Assembly (NCBI GenBank): GCA_030849075.1
Contig: JASAOO010003512.1
Coordinates: 1 to 64,000, forward strand
DNA: 64,000 bases
Source: Zelonia costaricensis
Taxonomy: Eukaryota > Euglenozoa > Kinetoplastea > Trypanosomatida > Trypanosomatidae
Direction: 5' to 3'
Below the pieces are notes generated by a model, which made no database searches, was not told where the DNA came from, and saw only the letters and a list, made by a program, of their open reading frames with translations. Below, in pieces: positions 1 to 9,512 of this stretch. A program made the position numbers and the translations under genes. Position 1 is the stretch's first letter. The number at the start of each line of letters is the position of its first letter.

Positions 1-1185
1 GGATGGCTTGTAAGAGAGACTGTCGGGTGTGGCGGGGTGGTGGAGAGTGGGACGGGGGGAGGGGGGAGGAGAGGCAGCGGTGCAGCGGGGGAGGAGAGAG
101 GGAGGGGCTCAGAGGGCGCAGGCGCGCGGGGAGGGCGGGAGGGGGGGGGGCAGCAGCCGGCCAGCCAAGAAGAGCGGGTAGAGGGGGCGGAAGCTGGAGC
201 ATGCGTGCGGTCTGCAGCGGGTTGCACGTGGAGGACACGTGCCGCAGCGTGGAGAACCCACAGTCATCAAGGACAGGCTCGTAAAGAGACACGTCGAGGG
301 CCACCAGTCTCGGTGGTTGGTTCCGTCGGTAGTCGGCAGTGCCTGACGTGGAATTGGTACTCCCACAAAATGGGTGGGAAGGACGTGATGTACGGGTTGC
401 GTGCTCTGTGAACGTGGGTTGTCTGTGTGCTTTTCATGTTAGCCACCGAGAAGATTCGATGGACTTCCTGCTGAGGCAGCTGGCTCGGGACTGGTGGCAG
501 ATCCTTCATCGCTGTGGACGTGCTTTGTGGGGGTCACATGGGCGTCAAAGCAAACGGCTCCACAAAAAAGGAGCTTCGCAGGAGCTAAGCGACTGCATCG
601 GTTGGGTTCGACGAACAGTCCCACTCGGCGCGTGATCAGAGGAGCCCCAGCGGTGGCAGCGACGAGGAGGAGGAAAGAACCCGTGACATCTTCGTTTCCT
701 CGCGGAAGGAAAAGCGCTGGAGCGTGACTGCCGACAGCGAACGACCGAGTCCGGGCTTTCGCGCGTGGCTGCCGCCGCGTCGGTGCACGCCGTTCGAGGA
801 AAGTGGAAAGCCGGAGTGGAAGCGGCGGTGCACAACAGTGCCAGAAAAGGAAAACGCGAAACGCGACAGGAAGAAAGGAGGGAAAAAAAGAGCCCAGATC
901 CGCTTTTGAGGGCTGCAAGACGCTCTGAATAACAGACGCGCATTCGTGGTTGTGACTTCCATCTGTTTGCTTGCGGCACCCAGTTTGCGTGTCTTTCGTG
1001 TCTTCGCGGGGTTCGACGCGCCACTGGCGTTGTGGGGAAATGAGCATTGCTACAAAGGAGAACAGACGCAAATACCGCCGCCTGCTGACACACACACACA
1101 CACACACACACATCTCGCGCTTCCCTGACTCACCAATGAACCTCGCGCTGCGTTCTGGCGCGACGAACTCGCGCACGCCCCGCGT
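1..1185. other. Intergenic, 3' flank of the DUF2817 gene
   Basis: No convincing gene. The first 180 bases are G-rich and low in complexity. The open frames on both strands lack a recognisable domain and have mixed codon use. An (AC)n microsatellite lies at 1088-1112. On the - strand this would be the 3' untranslated and intergenic sequence of the peptidase-like gene that ends at 1186. Confidence 0.6.
1088..1112. repeat. (AC)n microsatellite
   Basis: About 25 bases of uninterrupted AC dinucleotide, typical of trypanosomatid intergenic DNA. Confidence 0.95.
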
Positions 1186-2415
1186 TCACTGCGCTGTTGT
1201 TGCATTGAGGTGGGTCCACGCGCTCCAAAAGGCGGCCGAGCCGCGCTTGAGGGTGGCGCGCTTGTAGCTCACCTCCTGCGGGTAGAAGGCGTCCCGCATC
1301 CACGTCTGCATGGCGGCGTGCACGTAGCTTCCGCGGCAAAGCCGGTACGCGGCGTTCTCGAGGACAATGGCACGCGCCACGAAGATGGGGCTGATCGTGC
1401 CGAACTCCTCGGTGACGGCGAGCGTCTTGGGCCCAAGCTCGGCCAGCGGGCGCACGACGCCTACAGCCAAGTCGTACCCACTGCTTGGCCCACTCGTGGC
1501 CGACGCGTCACTTTGCACCGCCGAGCTCGGGAAGACGAGGCGGGCACTGGCAGCGTCCTCGTCGGTGCTCACCATCATCGTGTCCACGCCCGTGGGGCCG
1601 AGGCCGGTGTGCACGTCGATGAACACGGCCTCTGTGGCGCTGGTGGCAGCGGCGTACTTGCGCAGCACCTCCCGCAGCACTGTCACGCTGCGCTGCTCGC
1701 CGTCGCCGCCGTAGTAGACGCCATCAGCGTCGTGGTACTGCCCGGTGACGAGGGCGCGCTTCAGCTTCAGCATGCCGTGTTTCGCCACAGCCCGCGCGAT
1801 GCGGAGGAGAAAGACGTAGCGGTCGATGAAGCGCGGCGGTGCGTCGGGCACGAGGAGACCGCGGAGGTCTTCGTAGCCGGCAATGTTGGGATCGCGCGTC
1901 TTGACCTCGGCCCACTGCGCCGCCGTGAGGTAGTTGCGGTTGAGGTCAACGTTCTTCTCGTTGAAACGGCGGAAGTGCGCCATGCCGTAAGGGTTGACGG
2001 CGTGCACGAAGAGGATCGACGGCCCAGCCGTTGCCGTTTCGTTCCACTCCTGCAGGAGCTTCACCTGGATGGCGCTGCCGGTGTACCCCTCGACACCGTG
2101 GGTGCCGCAAATGTGGACGAGCAGCTTGTCTGAGCGCGCCCCAGGGAAGAAAGCTGTGTCCATGAAATAGGTATTGCCGCCCCGCTTCACGATTTCGTGG
2201 TGGCCCAGCTCAGCCTTCGCCGCCTCTGCCGCGGCGAGAAAGCGTTCACGAGCGAGCTCGTAGGTGGCGGAAAAGAAGACCTCCGGGCACTCGGTCGCGT
2301 TAGTGTAGTTGCCGGTGCACCGCATCGGCTCCTGCAGCGGAACGAGGTCGATGAAGAGCAGCCCTGTGAGGATCACAAGGGCTGCCGTGAAGACGGCCTC
2401 GCACGTAACCCCCAT
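1186..2415 (-). CDS. DUF2817 family M14-like zinc carboxypeptidase, membrane anchored
   Basis: A 409-residue protein from the ATG at 2415. The open frame continues upstream to 2976, but that extension is low-complexity Pro/Ser/Thr sequence. The chosen Met begins a hydrophobic segment (residues about 6-25), which suggests a signal anchor. DUF2817 hallmarks follow: GTHGVEGYTGS at about 103-113, NPYG..RRFNE at about 140-152, VDLNRNY at about 155-162 and DVHTGLGPTG at about 265-275. The His/Glu of GTHGVEG and the His of DVHTG are the likely zinc ligands by analogy with M14 peptidases. Known of the family: predicted metallocarboxypeptidase fold, substrates unknown. Inferred: a lumenal or surface-facing hydrolase held by one membrane helix. 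The family call is firm; the activity is not shown. Confidence 0.85.
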   Translation of the reverse strand: MGVTCEAVFTAALVILTGLLFIDLVPLQEPMRCTGNYTNATECPEVFFSATYELARERFLAAAEAAKAELGHHEIVKRGGNTYFMDTAFFPGARSDKLLVHICGTHGVEGYTGSAIQVKLLQEWNETATAGPSILFVHAVNPYGMAHFRRFNEKNVDLNRNYLTAAQWAEVKTRDPNIAGYEDLRGLLVPDAPPRFIDRYVFLLRIARAVAKHGMLKLKRALVTGQYHDADGVYYGGDGEQRSVTVLREVLRKYAAATSATEAVFIDVHTGLGPTGVDTMMVSTDEDAASARLVFPSSAVQSDASATSGPSSGYDLAVGVVRPLAELGPKTLAVTEEFGTISPIFVARAIVLENAAYRLCRGSYVHAAMQTWMRDAFYPQEVSYKRATLKRGSAAFWSAWTHLNATTAQ

Positions 2416-3085
2416 GGCGGCGGTCTTGTCGAGGTGCGTGTGACCGGGAGTGGGCGGGGAAGATGAAGTGTGTGCTAATCGCCCTTTTTGCGTGTGCTTT
2501 GCTGCGCGTGGGTCTCTCTTCCCTTGTTGTTTAGAGGTGTGCACGTGAGGCAGAGCAATTGTTTGGCAGGTAGGAAGTGAAGCTGCGTTGTCGCGGAGGG
2601 GGTGGGGAGGGAGGTAGGGGGGAAGAGTCGTCGCAGAAGCGTAGTGAAAAGTAAGGCTGGTAGTAGGGGTCCGCGGTGGCACTGTTGGTGCTTCGTCGAA
2701 CCAGGGAGGGGCATTCGAGCGGTTGCGTCGACGATGCCGTGTCCGCAGTCCGTCGAAGAGAGAGGAAGAGTGAGGGCGCACTCCCGAGGCTGTTCGGATT
2801 GCGTGTGTATATTTGTGTGTGTGTGATTCTCGTTTCTTTGGCGTTGCCGCACTCAACAGGAGGGGAGGTCGCACGGCTTTCTGCACAAGTGGGAGGGAGG
2901 GGGGGGGGGGCTGCTCGATGGCAACGCTCGCACCCGAAGGGGTGGGTGCGAAGGGTCGGGTAGTGCCTCTGGTCACCCCAAGCCTTGCCCCTCAAGTGCT
3001 GGGCTTGCTCAATCCCTCAGCGGACTCTATTTGAATGCGCAGCCTTGTGCAACGCGCGCCGGCGCACGTCTGCCGAACTCAAGGG
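2416..3085. other. Intergenic between DUF2817 gene and upstream small gene
   Basis: No gene seen. It holds the probable 5' leader of the DUF2817 gene, a (TG)n stretch near 2808-2823 and a G run at about 2899-2910. Confidence 0.6.
2583..2629 (-). promoter_or_regulatory. Putative trans-splice acceptor and polypyrimidine tract for the DUF2817 gene
   Basis: Read on the - strand, a C/T-rich tract at about 2629-2595 is followed by the first good AG at 2584-2583, about 167 bases upstream of the ATG at 2415. This is the usual layout for spliced-leader addition in trypanosomatids. Inferred from sequence only. Confidence 0.4.
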
Positions 3086-3619
3086 TCACAAGAGGGGAAT
3101 GTCGTGGTGGAATCGCAAGGTCACGATGCCGGCCCGCGCCGTCAGCTGCTTGGTGGCGCGAAGCACCTCGGTCTGCGTGGCCTCCACAACCTCTGCCAGC
3201 TGCGTCTCCAGCACGTGGAACTCACTCTTTGCGAGGGACTCGTCGGTGTCTGCGGCGAGGCGCTGCTGCAGCAGTATGGCGATTGCTCCAAAGAGGGGAT
3301 CGGGCAGCACGCTTGCCAGCCCTACCAGGTGCTCGTGCAGAATGAGCACGAAGGTGTGCCGCGCGTGGGCCGGGCACTCCTGCAGGTCGCGCAGAGCACA
3401 GCGGAGGTGATGCAAGTGCATCAGCACACGCACCTCGGGGTAGCGCTCACTTAGCCCACCTGCCCCGGCTTGCGGCTCCGTCGGGGACACGCTGGGCTCC
3501 GCCGGTGGCATCAGCAGTGCGTCGAGCACCACCTCGGCGGAGCGGGCCGCGGTGCATTGCGAGGCGCAGAGGGCGATTAGGGAGAGGAGGAGGCGGTCCT
3601 CCGCTCTAAAGGCCTCCAT
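3086..3619 (-). CDS. Conserved-looking hypothetical protein, mostly helical
   Basis: A 177-residue protein from the ATG at 3619. The open frame can be read from a GTG two codons earlier, but ATG is expected in a eukaryote. Composition is Leu/Ala-rich with amphipathic runs, and codons are G/C-ending like those of the neighbouring genes, which supports a real gene. It has a short Pro/Ala/Gly-rich loop at about residues 40-58 and then long helices to the end. No signal peptide, membrane segment, catalytic motif or known domain is visible. I do not recognise the family. Confidence 0.6.
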   Translation of the reverse strand: MEAFRAEDRLLLSLIALCASQCTAARSAEVVLDALLMPPAEPSVSPTEPQAGAGGLSERYPEVRVLMHLHHLRCALRDLQECPAHARHTFVLILHEHLVGLASVLPDPLFGAIAILLQQRLAADTDESLAKSEFHVLETQLAEVVEATQTEVLRATKQLTARAGIVTLRFHHDIPLL

Positions 3620-4129
3620 TTGCACTTGTTCTTCTTCTGCACGGCGAGTAGGGTCTGAGGTGATGTCAGCGGATACCTGCGAGGGGCGGGGAGGGAAGCG
3701 AGTCTGGCTGTGGTACCAACAACGGAGGCAGGGTTAGGGAGGGAGGGCCGTTCGCGAGACGGTGCCCTTTGTTCCTCCTCTCTCTTCTTCACCGGAAACG
3801 TGCTTCCCGTGTGCTCCTGGTGGATGCAGAGCGGCAAAGCAAGCGGGTGTGCGATGCGGGGCCACTCCTCGAGAACGACTGTAAAAGAGGCGCAGAAGGA
3901 AGCACGGGGGAGTGAGAGGCGGAAAAGATAAAAAGGTGGCGGCTCACGGCGGTCTGGAAGCACGAGGAACGAACACGTGCGGCTCCTGATTTGCAAAACG
4001 GCGCGGGGGCACCTCGCTTCGTGTTTTTTTTTTTTTCGTTTTCCCTTTTCGCGAAGGGGAGGGGGGGGGGCGTATTGCAGTTTCCGTGCGCTGAGTGTGC
4101 TTTACCCAAGTCCCTCTTTGTTTGCGAAC

Positions 4130-4179
<50 letters not shown>

Positions 4180-4440
4180 GGGGGGGGGGGNCCGCCCCGC
4201 CCCGCCCCCCCCCCCGCTGCCCTCGACAACGCCTTGCGAGGGCGGAGGAGGAGTGAAGGGAGTCGGTGGTGAGGGGCACGGATGGAGTGGCACGAGTGAA
4301 GAAGCCACACGTGTGCCGAGCTCGAAGAAGGAAAGCGGCAGAGACTCGGTTTTGTTCTTTTTCGCTTTTAGCGTCCCTTCCTGTGCTGAGTGTAGGCGTT
4401 TGGAAGCTTGTGCGGTGCTAGCGCATCGAACGTGTAGCAG
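3620..4440. other. Intergenic with assembly-gap homopolymers
   Basis: No gene seen. It holds a T run at 4023-4035, a G run near 4063 and the C47/G13/N structure at 4131-4220. It separates the TPR gene from the small upstream-strand gene. Confidence 0.6.
4131..4220. repeat. C47 run abutting G13 run and an N, probable assembly junction
   Basis: 47 C (4131-4177) are followed directly by 13 G (4178-4190), a single N at 4191, then another C-rich stretch. A long C run meeting a G run at a one-base gap looks like two low-quality read ends joined, not native sequence. Confidence 0.8.
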
Positions 4441-7020
4441 CTAGGTGGCGCCAAGGTCGCGCAGGAGGCGCCAGGCGGGATGTTCCGCTTGAAACGCCTT
4501 CAGCGCATCGCCGCGCAGGCCACACGCCATCAGGTCGAGTCGCAACGCCTTGCGCAGGTCCTCGATCGCCGCGGGCACCTGCTGCAGCTGCATCCGCGAG
4601 GTGCCCCGGCTGAAGTAGGCGTTGGCGGTCGCCGTCGCCTCGGGCGCGAGGTGAATCACTCGCGAGAAGTCGTCGATGGCCGCGTTGTACTTGCCGCACT
4701 TCTCAAAGCTGATGCCGCGGTTGTACAGCGCGTGTGCGTCATTCGCGTCGCAGGCGAGCACCTCGGTGTAGTCGCGAATCGCATCCTCAAAACTGTTCAA
4801 GCGAGCAAAGCAGTAGGCTCGGTTGTTCAGCACCTTCGGCGACGACGCGGGCAGCTCGCGCAGCGCCTTCGTGTAGTCCTCGATCGCTGCCTCGTACCGG
4901 CCCAGCTTGCGGAAGGCAAATGCGCGGTTGTTGTACGCCGTGTAGCTGTGCGGGGCGAGCTTGAGTGAGGCGGTGTAGTCGGCGATCGCCAGCTCCAGCT
5001 CACCCATGTTGCGGTACGTGTAGCCGCGGTTGTGCAGCCACGCGGCGTTGCACGAGTCGAGGCGGATGGCTGCGCTGAAGTCGGCCAGCGCCTTGTCGTA
5101 CTGCTGCAGGTAGTCGTACACGAGGCCGCGCGCGTTGAGGGAGAAGGTGAGCTTCGGGTCTCGCTGCAGGGCGCGGGTGAAGTCCTTGACAGCCTCCTCG
5201 TGCCGCCCCAGCTTCTCCAAGGCGGCGCCGCGGTTGTGGTACGCGTTGGGATTCCCGCAGTCGATCTGCAGCGCCGCCGTATAGTCGGCCACCGCCTCGG
5301 CGTAGCGGCCGAGCTTGCTGTAGCAATACGCGCGGTTGTAGTGCGACTTGAAGTGCTTGGGGTCGAGGGCGATGGCGGCCGTGTAGTCCGCGATGGCCGC
5401 CGCGAAGGCCCCTTGCTTGCGCTGCGTGAAGCCGCGGTTGTGAAAAAAGTCTGGGTGGCGGCCGTCCAGCTCAATGGCGCGGCTGAAGGCATGCACGGCG
5501 CGGGCGTGGCAGCCGCGGTGGTCGTAGCTGATGCCGAGGTTGTAGTACGTGAAGGGGTTACGCGGGTCGAGGTCGAGGGCGGCGCGGTAGTCGTCGACGG
5601 CGAGGTCGTACTGGCTCAGCTTGTCGTGACAAAAGGCGCGGTTGAAGAGGGCCTTGAAGTGGCTCGGGCTCAGCCGCAGCGCCTGGGTGTACATCTCGAC
5701 GGCCGCGGCGAGCTCGCCGCGGCGGCGGTACTGCAGCCCGCGCTGGTAAAAGGCGTTGCTACTGAGGAGAGGCGAGCCGGCGGGGGAGGGGCCACCGGAG
5801 CCGCTCGCGGTGTCGTCGAAGCTCACGCTGGTGAGGAAGGCGGCGTCGTCGTCGTCGTCGCTGGAGGAGGAGGAGAGGACGCAGGTGGGGTCCATGGCCG
5901 TCAGCAACTCGAGCCCGCTCTCGGGGTTCTCGCGGCGCGGGCTGTACGAGCCGGCAGACGCGTCGAGCGTGCGCGGCGGGCTCGGCACCGGCGCCGGCGC
6001 TGCGAGGGGCACACGCGAGGCGCTGCCGCCGCGCGAGGAGGCGGTGCTGGAAGACACGCCAGAGAGGAAGTCATCTTCGTTTGCGTTGCCCTCGTGACGG
6101 GCGCCAGAGCCGCGGCGCCCGAGCACGGCGGAGAGGGAGCGGGTGGCGACGCTCAAGGCGGGCACCGTGAAATCGGACACGGAGACGGCGGCGGCAACGC
6201 TGTCGGTGGCCACGTCGTGGGGCGTGCGAGGGACGCTGGACACGGCGAGCACGCTGGCCGACGACGGCGAGCGAGGCGACGCGTTCTCGGCGGCGAGTGG
6301 GTTCGCCAGGGACGACAGCGGCGCCACGTCTGCCGTCACGCCTGAGAGCGACGGCTGAAACGTGAGCGGACTCGTCTCCGCCGGTGCGGCAACTGTGCAG
6401 GCGGAGGACTGTGGTGGGAGGGAGGTGAGGGGATGCGCCGATGACGACGATGCAGCGAGGGCTCTACTCTGGTGCGTGTGCTCGTGTCGCCGCTGTCGGT
6501 GGCGCCGCCAGTTCTCCTTCTCCCTCCCCACCTCGTCAAGTCGCAGCGCTGTCTCGTAGTCCGCGATGGCCGCCGCAAAGTCGCCGAGACGTGCGTGGCA
6601 GGCGGCGCGCTCGTACTGCGCCCGCTGATGGGTCGGCGCGCGCTGCAGCACGGCGGTGAAGTCCCCCACCGCCTCATCCACCATGGTCAGGCGGGCTCGG
6701 CATACACCGCGGTAGAAGAGCGCATTGGTGAACTGATCCAGCGACGTGTCGGCCGATGCAGCTGCACTGGTGCGACCGTGCGAGGCGTCGCGGATCCATC
6801 CGTCTAGGTCCGTGCAGGCCGAGGCGTAGTCGTGCAGCTGGACGTACGCCTTGGCGCGTAGCAGACGCGTGAGCCCCGTGCCGGCGCCGCGCTGCAGTTG
6901 GTCGGTCAGCCGGGCCACCACCTCCTGCGGTGGCACGCCTGGACTGTAGTGCGAACTCGTCGTGCGAGAGGTGCTCGTCACCGTCGCCGCACCGGTTGTG
7001 GACGACATACTGGCGTGCAT
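4441..7020 (-). CDS. Tetratricopeptide-repeat protein with 12 tandem C-terminal TPRs
   Basis: An 859-residue protein from the ATG at 7020; a second Met four codons later at 7008 is also possible. The frame continues upstream to 7398, but only as low-complexity sequence. Residues about 50-165 hold two to three TPR-like helix pairs, followed by a Ser/Pro/Ala-rich, probably disordered linker (about 165-417). From about 418 to 850 come 12 near-regular 34-residue TPRs with the pattern A-x-x-N-R-G-x-x-x-x-K-L-G-x-x-x-x-A-I-x-D-Y-x-x-A-L. Each forms a helix pair of a superhelical protein-binding scaffold. No J domain, kinase or membrane segment is seen. Inferred: an adaptor or co-chaperone-like scaffold; the partner cannot be named. 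Confidence 0.9.
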   Translation of the reverse strand: MHASMSSTTGAATVTSTSRTTSSHYSPGVPPQEVVARLTDQLQRGAGTGLTRLLRAKAYVQLHDYASACTDLDGWIRDASHGRTSAAASADTSLDQFTNALFYRGVCRARLTMVDEAVGDFTAVLQRAPTHQRAQYERAACHARLGDFAAAIADYETALRLDEVGREKENWRRHRQRRHEHTHQSRALAASSSSAHPLTSLPPQSSACTVAAPAETSPLTFQPSLSGVTADVAPLSSLANPLAAENASPRSPSSASVLAVSSVPRTPHDVATDSVAAAVSVSDFTVPALSVATRSLSAVLGRRGSGARHEGNANEDDFLSGVSSSTASSRGGSASRVPLAAPAPVPSPPRTLDASAGSYSPRRENPESGLELLTAMDPTCVLSSSSSDDDDDAAFLTSVSFDDTASGSGGPSPAGSPLLSSNAFYQRGLQYRRRGELAAAVEMYTQALRLSPSHFKALFNRAFCHDKLSQYDLAVDDYRAALDLDPRNPFTYYNLGISYDHRGCHARAVHAFSRAIELDGRHPDFFHNRGFTQRKQGAFAAAIADYTAAIALDPKHFKSHYNRAYCYSKLGRYAEAVADYTAALQIDCGNPNAYHNRGAALEKLGRHEEAVKDFTRALQRDPKLTFSLNARGLVYDYLQQYDKALADFSAAIRLDSCNAAWLHNRGYTYRNMGELELAIADYTASLKLAPHSYTAYNNRAFAFRKLGRYEAAIEDYTKALRELPASSPKVLNNRAYCFARLNSFEDAIRDYTEVLACDANDAHALYNRGISFEKCGKYNAAIDDFSRVIHLAPEATATANAYFSRGTSRMQLQQVPAAIEDLRKALRLDLMACGLRGDALKAFQAEHPAWRLLRDLGAT

Positions 7021-8116
7021 GTTGAGCCACGAAACTAAGCGGAGCAAGCGCTGAGGGGGGGGGAAGGGAAGGGATGGGAGACGATGCGTATGAGGGAGAG
7101 GGAGAAGAGCCCCAGTGGGCAGAGTCACGGCCCACGTCACCCCGCGCGGCGCTTGTGGGGCACCCGAAGGAGCAGCAACAACAAAGAGAAGGCTTAAACG
7201 GCAGCGCAGCAACACGCAGGAGATGAAGGAGAAGAGGCAAAGTCGAAAAAAGCAAAGAAAAACGTCAACTTGTTTTCGTTTGTTTTCTCGCGCGCGGCAG
7301 GTGTGATGCACGTGGAAACCCTTGACGAGGCAAGCGGTGTGTCTTCTTATTTGTGGAGAGTTTGGGGGGGGGAAGCTGAGAGTTTGGGGGAGAGGCAAGA
7401 GGACGGGGCCAGCCGGTGTCTTGCTGGACTATATCAAACGAAAGCCACACGGAGGCGCGTTGTGAGGCAGCGGGTCTCGGTGAGGGAGGCACCGCGACCA
7501 GCCCAAGTGCTGCACTGGCAGGTGCGGCAACCCGATAGAGTCGTGGAAACGAGAAAGAGAAGAGAGGGTGTGGTGGTGGTAGACGCAGAGGCGCACGTGT
7601 GGGGAGTTTGTTTGTTTAGAGAGGAGGGAGGGGCGGGGTGGTCATTGTGGGGGGGAGGGGGGGGGCAGCCCACTGGTAGGGAAAGCGCTGCGGTTCATCG
7701 CCCACGAACACTCTGTGAGCCACACAGCGTTGTCGAGGCAGCCCTGTGCTGGACCCCTTCTTCTGGCTTGCGGAGACGCCGCGTAGTTTTCTGCTGTTGC
7801 ATCGTGCTTTACCCGTTTAGGTGATCCCTGCAAGGCACGGCAGAGCTTCAACAGCGGCGGCGAAGCACCACCACCACACAAGACGCGAAATTGCGTTTCG
7901 CAGTTTCCAACGCGCACACGCACAGGCAAGCGAGAGAGACCCGGCGCCTCCCGCCAGCCGCGGGGAGGCGCGTCAATCAACAGCATGACAAGGGCGGAGC
8001 GACGCCCTCCCAGAAGACGCCGATTCCACTCCGAGACAGCCACAGTCGTGTTGGCTCTTTCCGCATCAAGAAAAAAAAAGAGGACCACGCCGCCCACCGC
8101 GTCGGCAGCGCGGCAC
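7021..8116. other. Intergenic between TPR and Sm-like genes
   Basis: No gene seen. The + strand is purine-rich near 7060-7260 (a polypyrimidine tract in the sense of the TPR gene). G runs lie at 7361-7368 and 7650-7667. Confidence 0.55.
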
Positions 8117-8506
8117 TCACCCGCGGGTGGACGGGGCCGCGTTTGCTAGCTGCACCATGCGCGAGCTGTTCGCCTCGCGGCCGCCGATGTGGTCAATGAC
8201 GGACTTGTCGGTGGTGATGCCGCTGTCGTAGCCGATTGCGGTGACGGAGCTGCCTCGCACAAACAGCACCGCCGCGTAGCACTCCCGCGCCGTCTCGTGG
8301 GCGCCGTCGCGGTTGCGCCGCCGCTTCAGCATGCGCTGCCGCTCCACATCGGTCAGCACGAGGTTGCCGCAGCTGCTAAGCGAGACGAGGCGGCCACACA
8401 GCACACTGGCGTCGTCGAGCGTGACCCGGATGCGGTTTCCCACGTACGTTACGAGGCTCCGCTTCTCCGCTGCGAGTGGCGCACTTGGCGACGCTGCCGT
8501 TGCCAT
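8117..8506 (-). CDS. Sm / LSm-fold RNA-binding protein
   Basis: A 129-residue protein from the ATG at 8506, where sequence similarity begins; the longer open frame upstream is not protein-like. Sm1 is seen at about residues 22-55 (VGNRIRVTL, then GRL, then a core ending NLVLTDV). Sm2 is seen at about 80-92 (LFVRGSSVTAIG). Between them is a basic, expanded loop rich in Arg and Lys. Known of the family: seven such subunits form rings on U-rich RNA for splicing or mRNA decay. The usual Asp and Met of the Sm1 core (D..MN) are replaced by Ser and Gly, so this is a divergent member. The Sm2 FVRGSSV and the LTDV end of Sm1 recall LSm2 or LSm3, but the subunit cannot be fixed by eye. Confidence 0.75.
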   Translation of the reverse strand: MATAASPSAPLAAEKRSLVTYVGNRIRVTLDDASVLCGRLVSLSSCGNLVLTDVERQRMLKRRRNRDGAHETARECYAAVLFVRGSSVTAIGYDSGITTDKSVIDHIGGREANSSRMVQLANAAPSTRG

Positions 8507-9512
8507 TCCGAAGTCGTGCGTTGAGGCACAAAGAGTGCAGGCAGAAATGCGGCGCAGTCGATTGTTGTCTCCGACTCTCGTGCACAGGGCAAGCGCGAGG
8601 CAAGCCAGCGTGTGCTTGTGCGTGTATGTGCAAGCTAGGCTCTTTCGAGGCGTGTGGCGAGTAATGGGGAAAGCACTGATGTCAGCGTGGTGGGTGGGGG
8701 GACGGGGGAGTGGCGAGTGGCAACAGAGGACCCGGACGAGCTGAGGGAGGGGGCGCGTGGGAAGCTTGCGTGTGTGTGTGTGTGTGTCTGGCAGCCGATA
8801 CGTCTGCTTGTTGGTTCGACGCACTCGCTCTCTGTGAACGCGTAGCTGACGGTGGCGAGGGGAAACAGAGGGGGGAGGTGCAGAGGGGCGAGGTGCGGGG
8901 TGCTCGCTGGCCGCAGCCAAAAGGGGCACTTTCGATGGCTTCCGTGACGACGCAGGCGCCTTCCGACCAAGCAGTGTAGAATCGATGCTGCGCCCCGCAC
9001 AAAGGGGCACGAGGTTTGGCATGCAGAGCGGAAGCTAACCTCATTAACAGCGGACGACACGCGCACCGACCCCGTAGAAACACGTGCCGGCGGCTGGTGC
9101 AGGAGAGAGAGAGAAAGCCACTGGCAGAAAGTCAGAGACCCCCACGGCGCGACCCGCCCTCAGTCCCTCTTTTCTTTTCTTCGCGTTCGCCGCCAAAACA
9201 CAGGCCAGTACGCACGGACGGGGAGGATGTCTGGCGCGGTCGTGCTTGCAGGAAAGAACAAACACGTGAAGCACTGAAGCCAAACGCGACTCGGCAACAG
9301 TTAACAGCAACTAAAAAAAAAAACGAAGGGCGGCTACCGCGCCGGTGTCACACGTGGTGAGAGCCCGCGAGAGTGGCCAAAAGATAGGCGCCGCTGCTTC
9401 CCTTGCCCAAGTACCCCCACCTTCTGAACACACCGTGCCGTGCCGTCAGGTTCGCACGGAGCCGAGCACACGCCCCGCCACCGATGCCACCCACGACGCT
9501 GCTGGCGGGGGA
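8507..9512. other. Intergenic between Sm-like and SulP genes
   Basis: No gene seen. A (TG)n microsatellite lies at about 8769-8788, with an A run at 9314-9323. Frames on both strands are low in complexity. Confidence 0.55.

Noticed and set aside
3731..3742. GGTTAGGGA resembling the telomere repeat
   Set aside because: Single copy inside a G-rich stretch; not an array.
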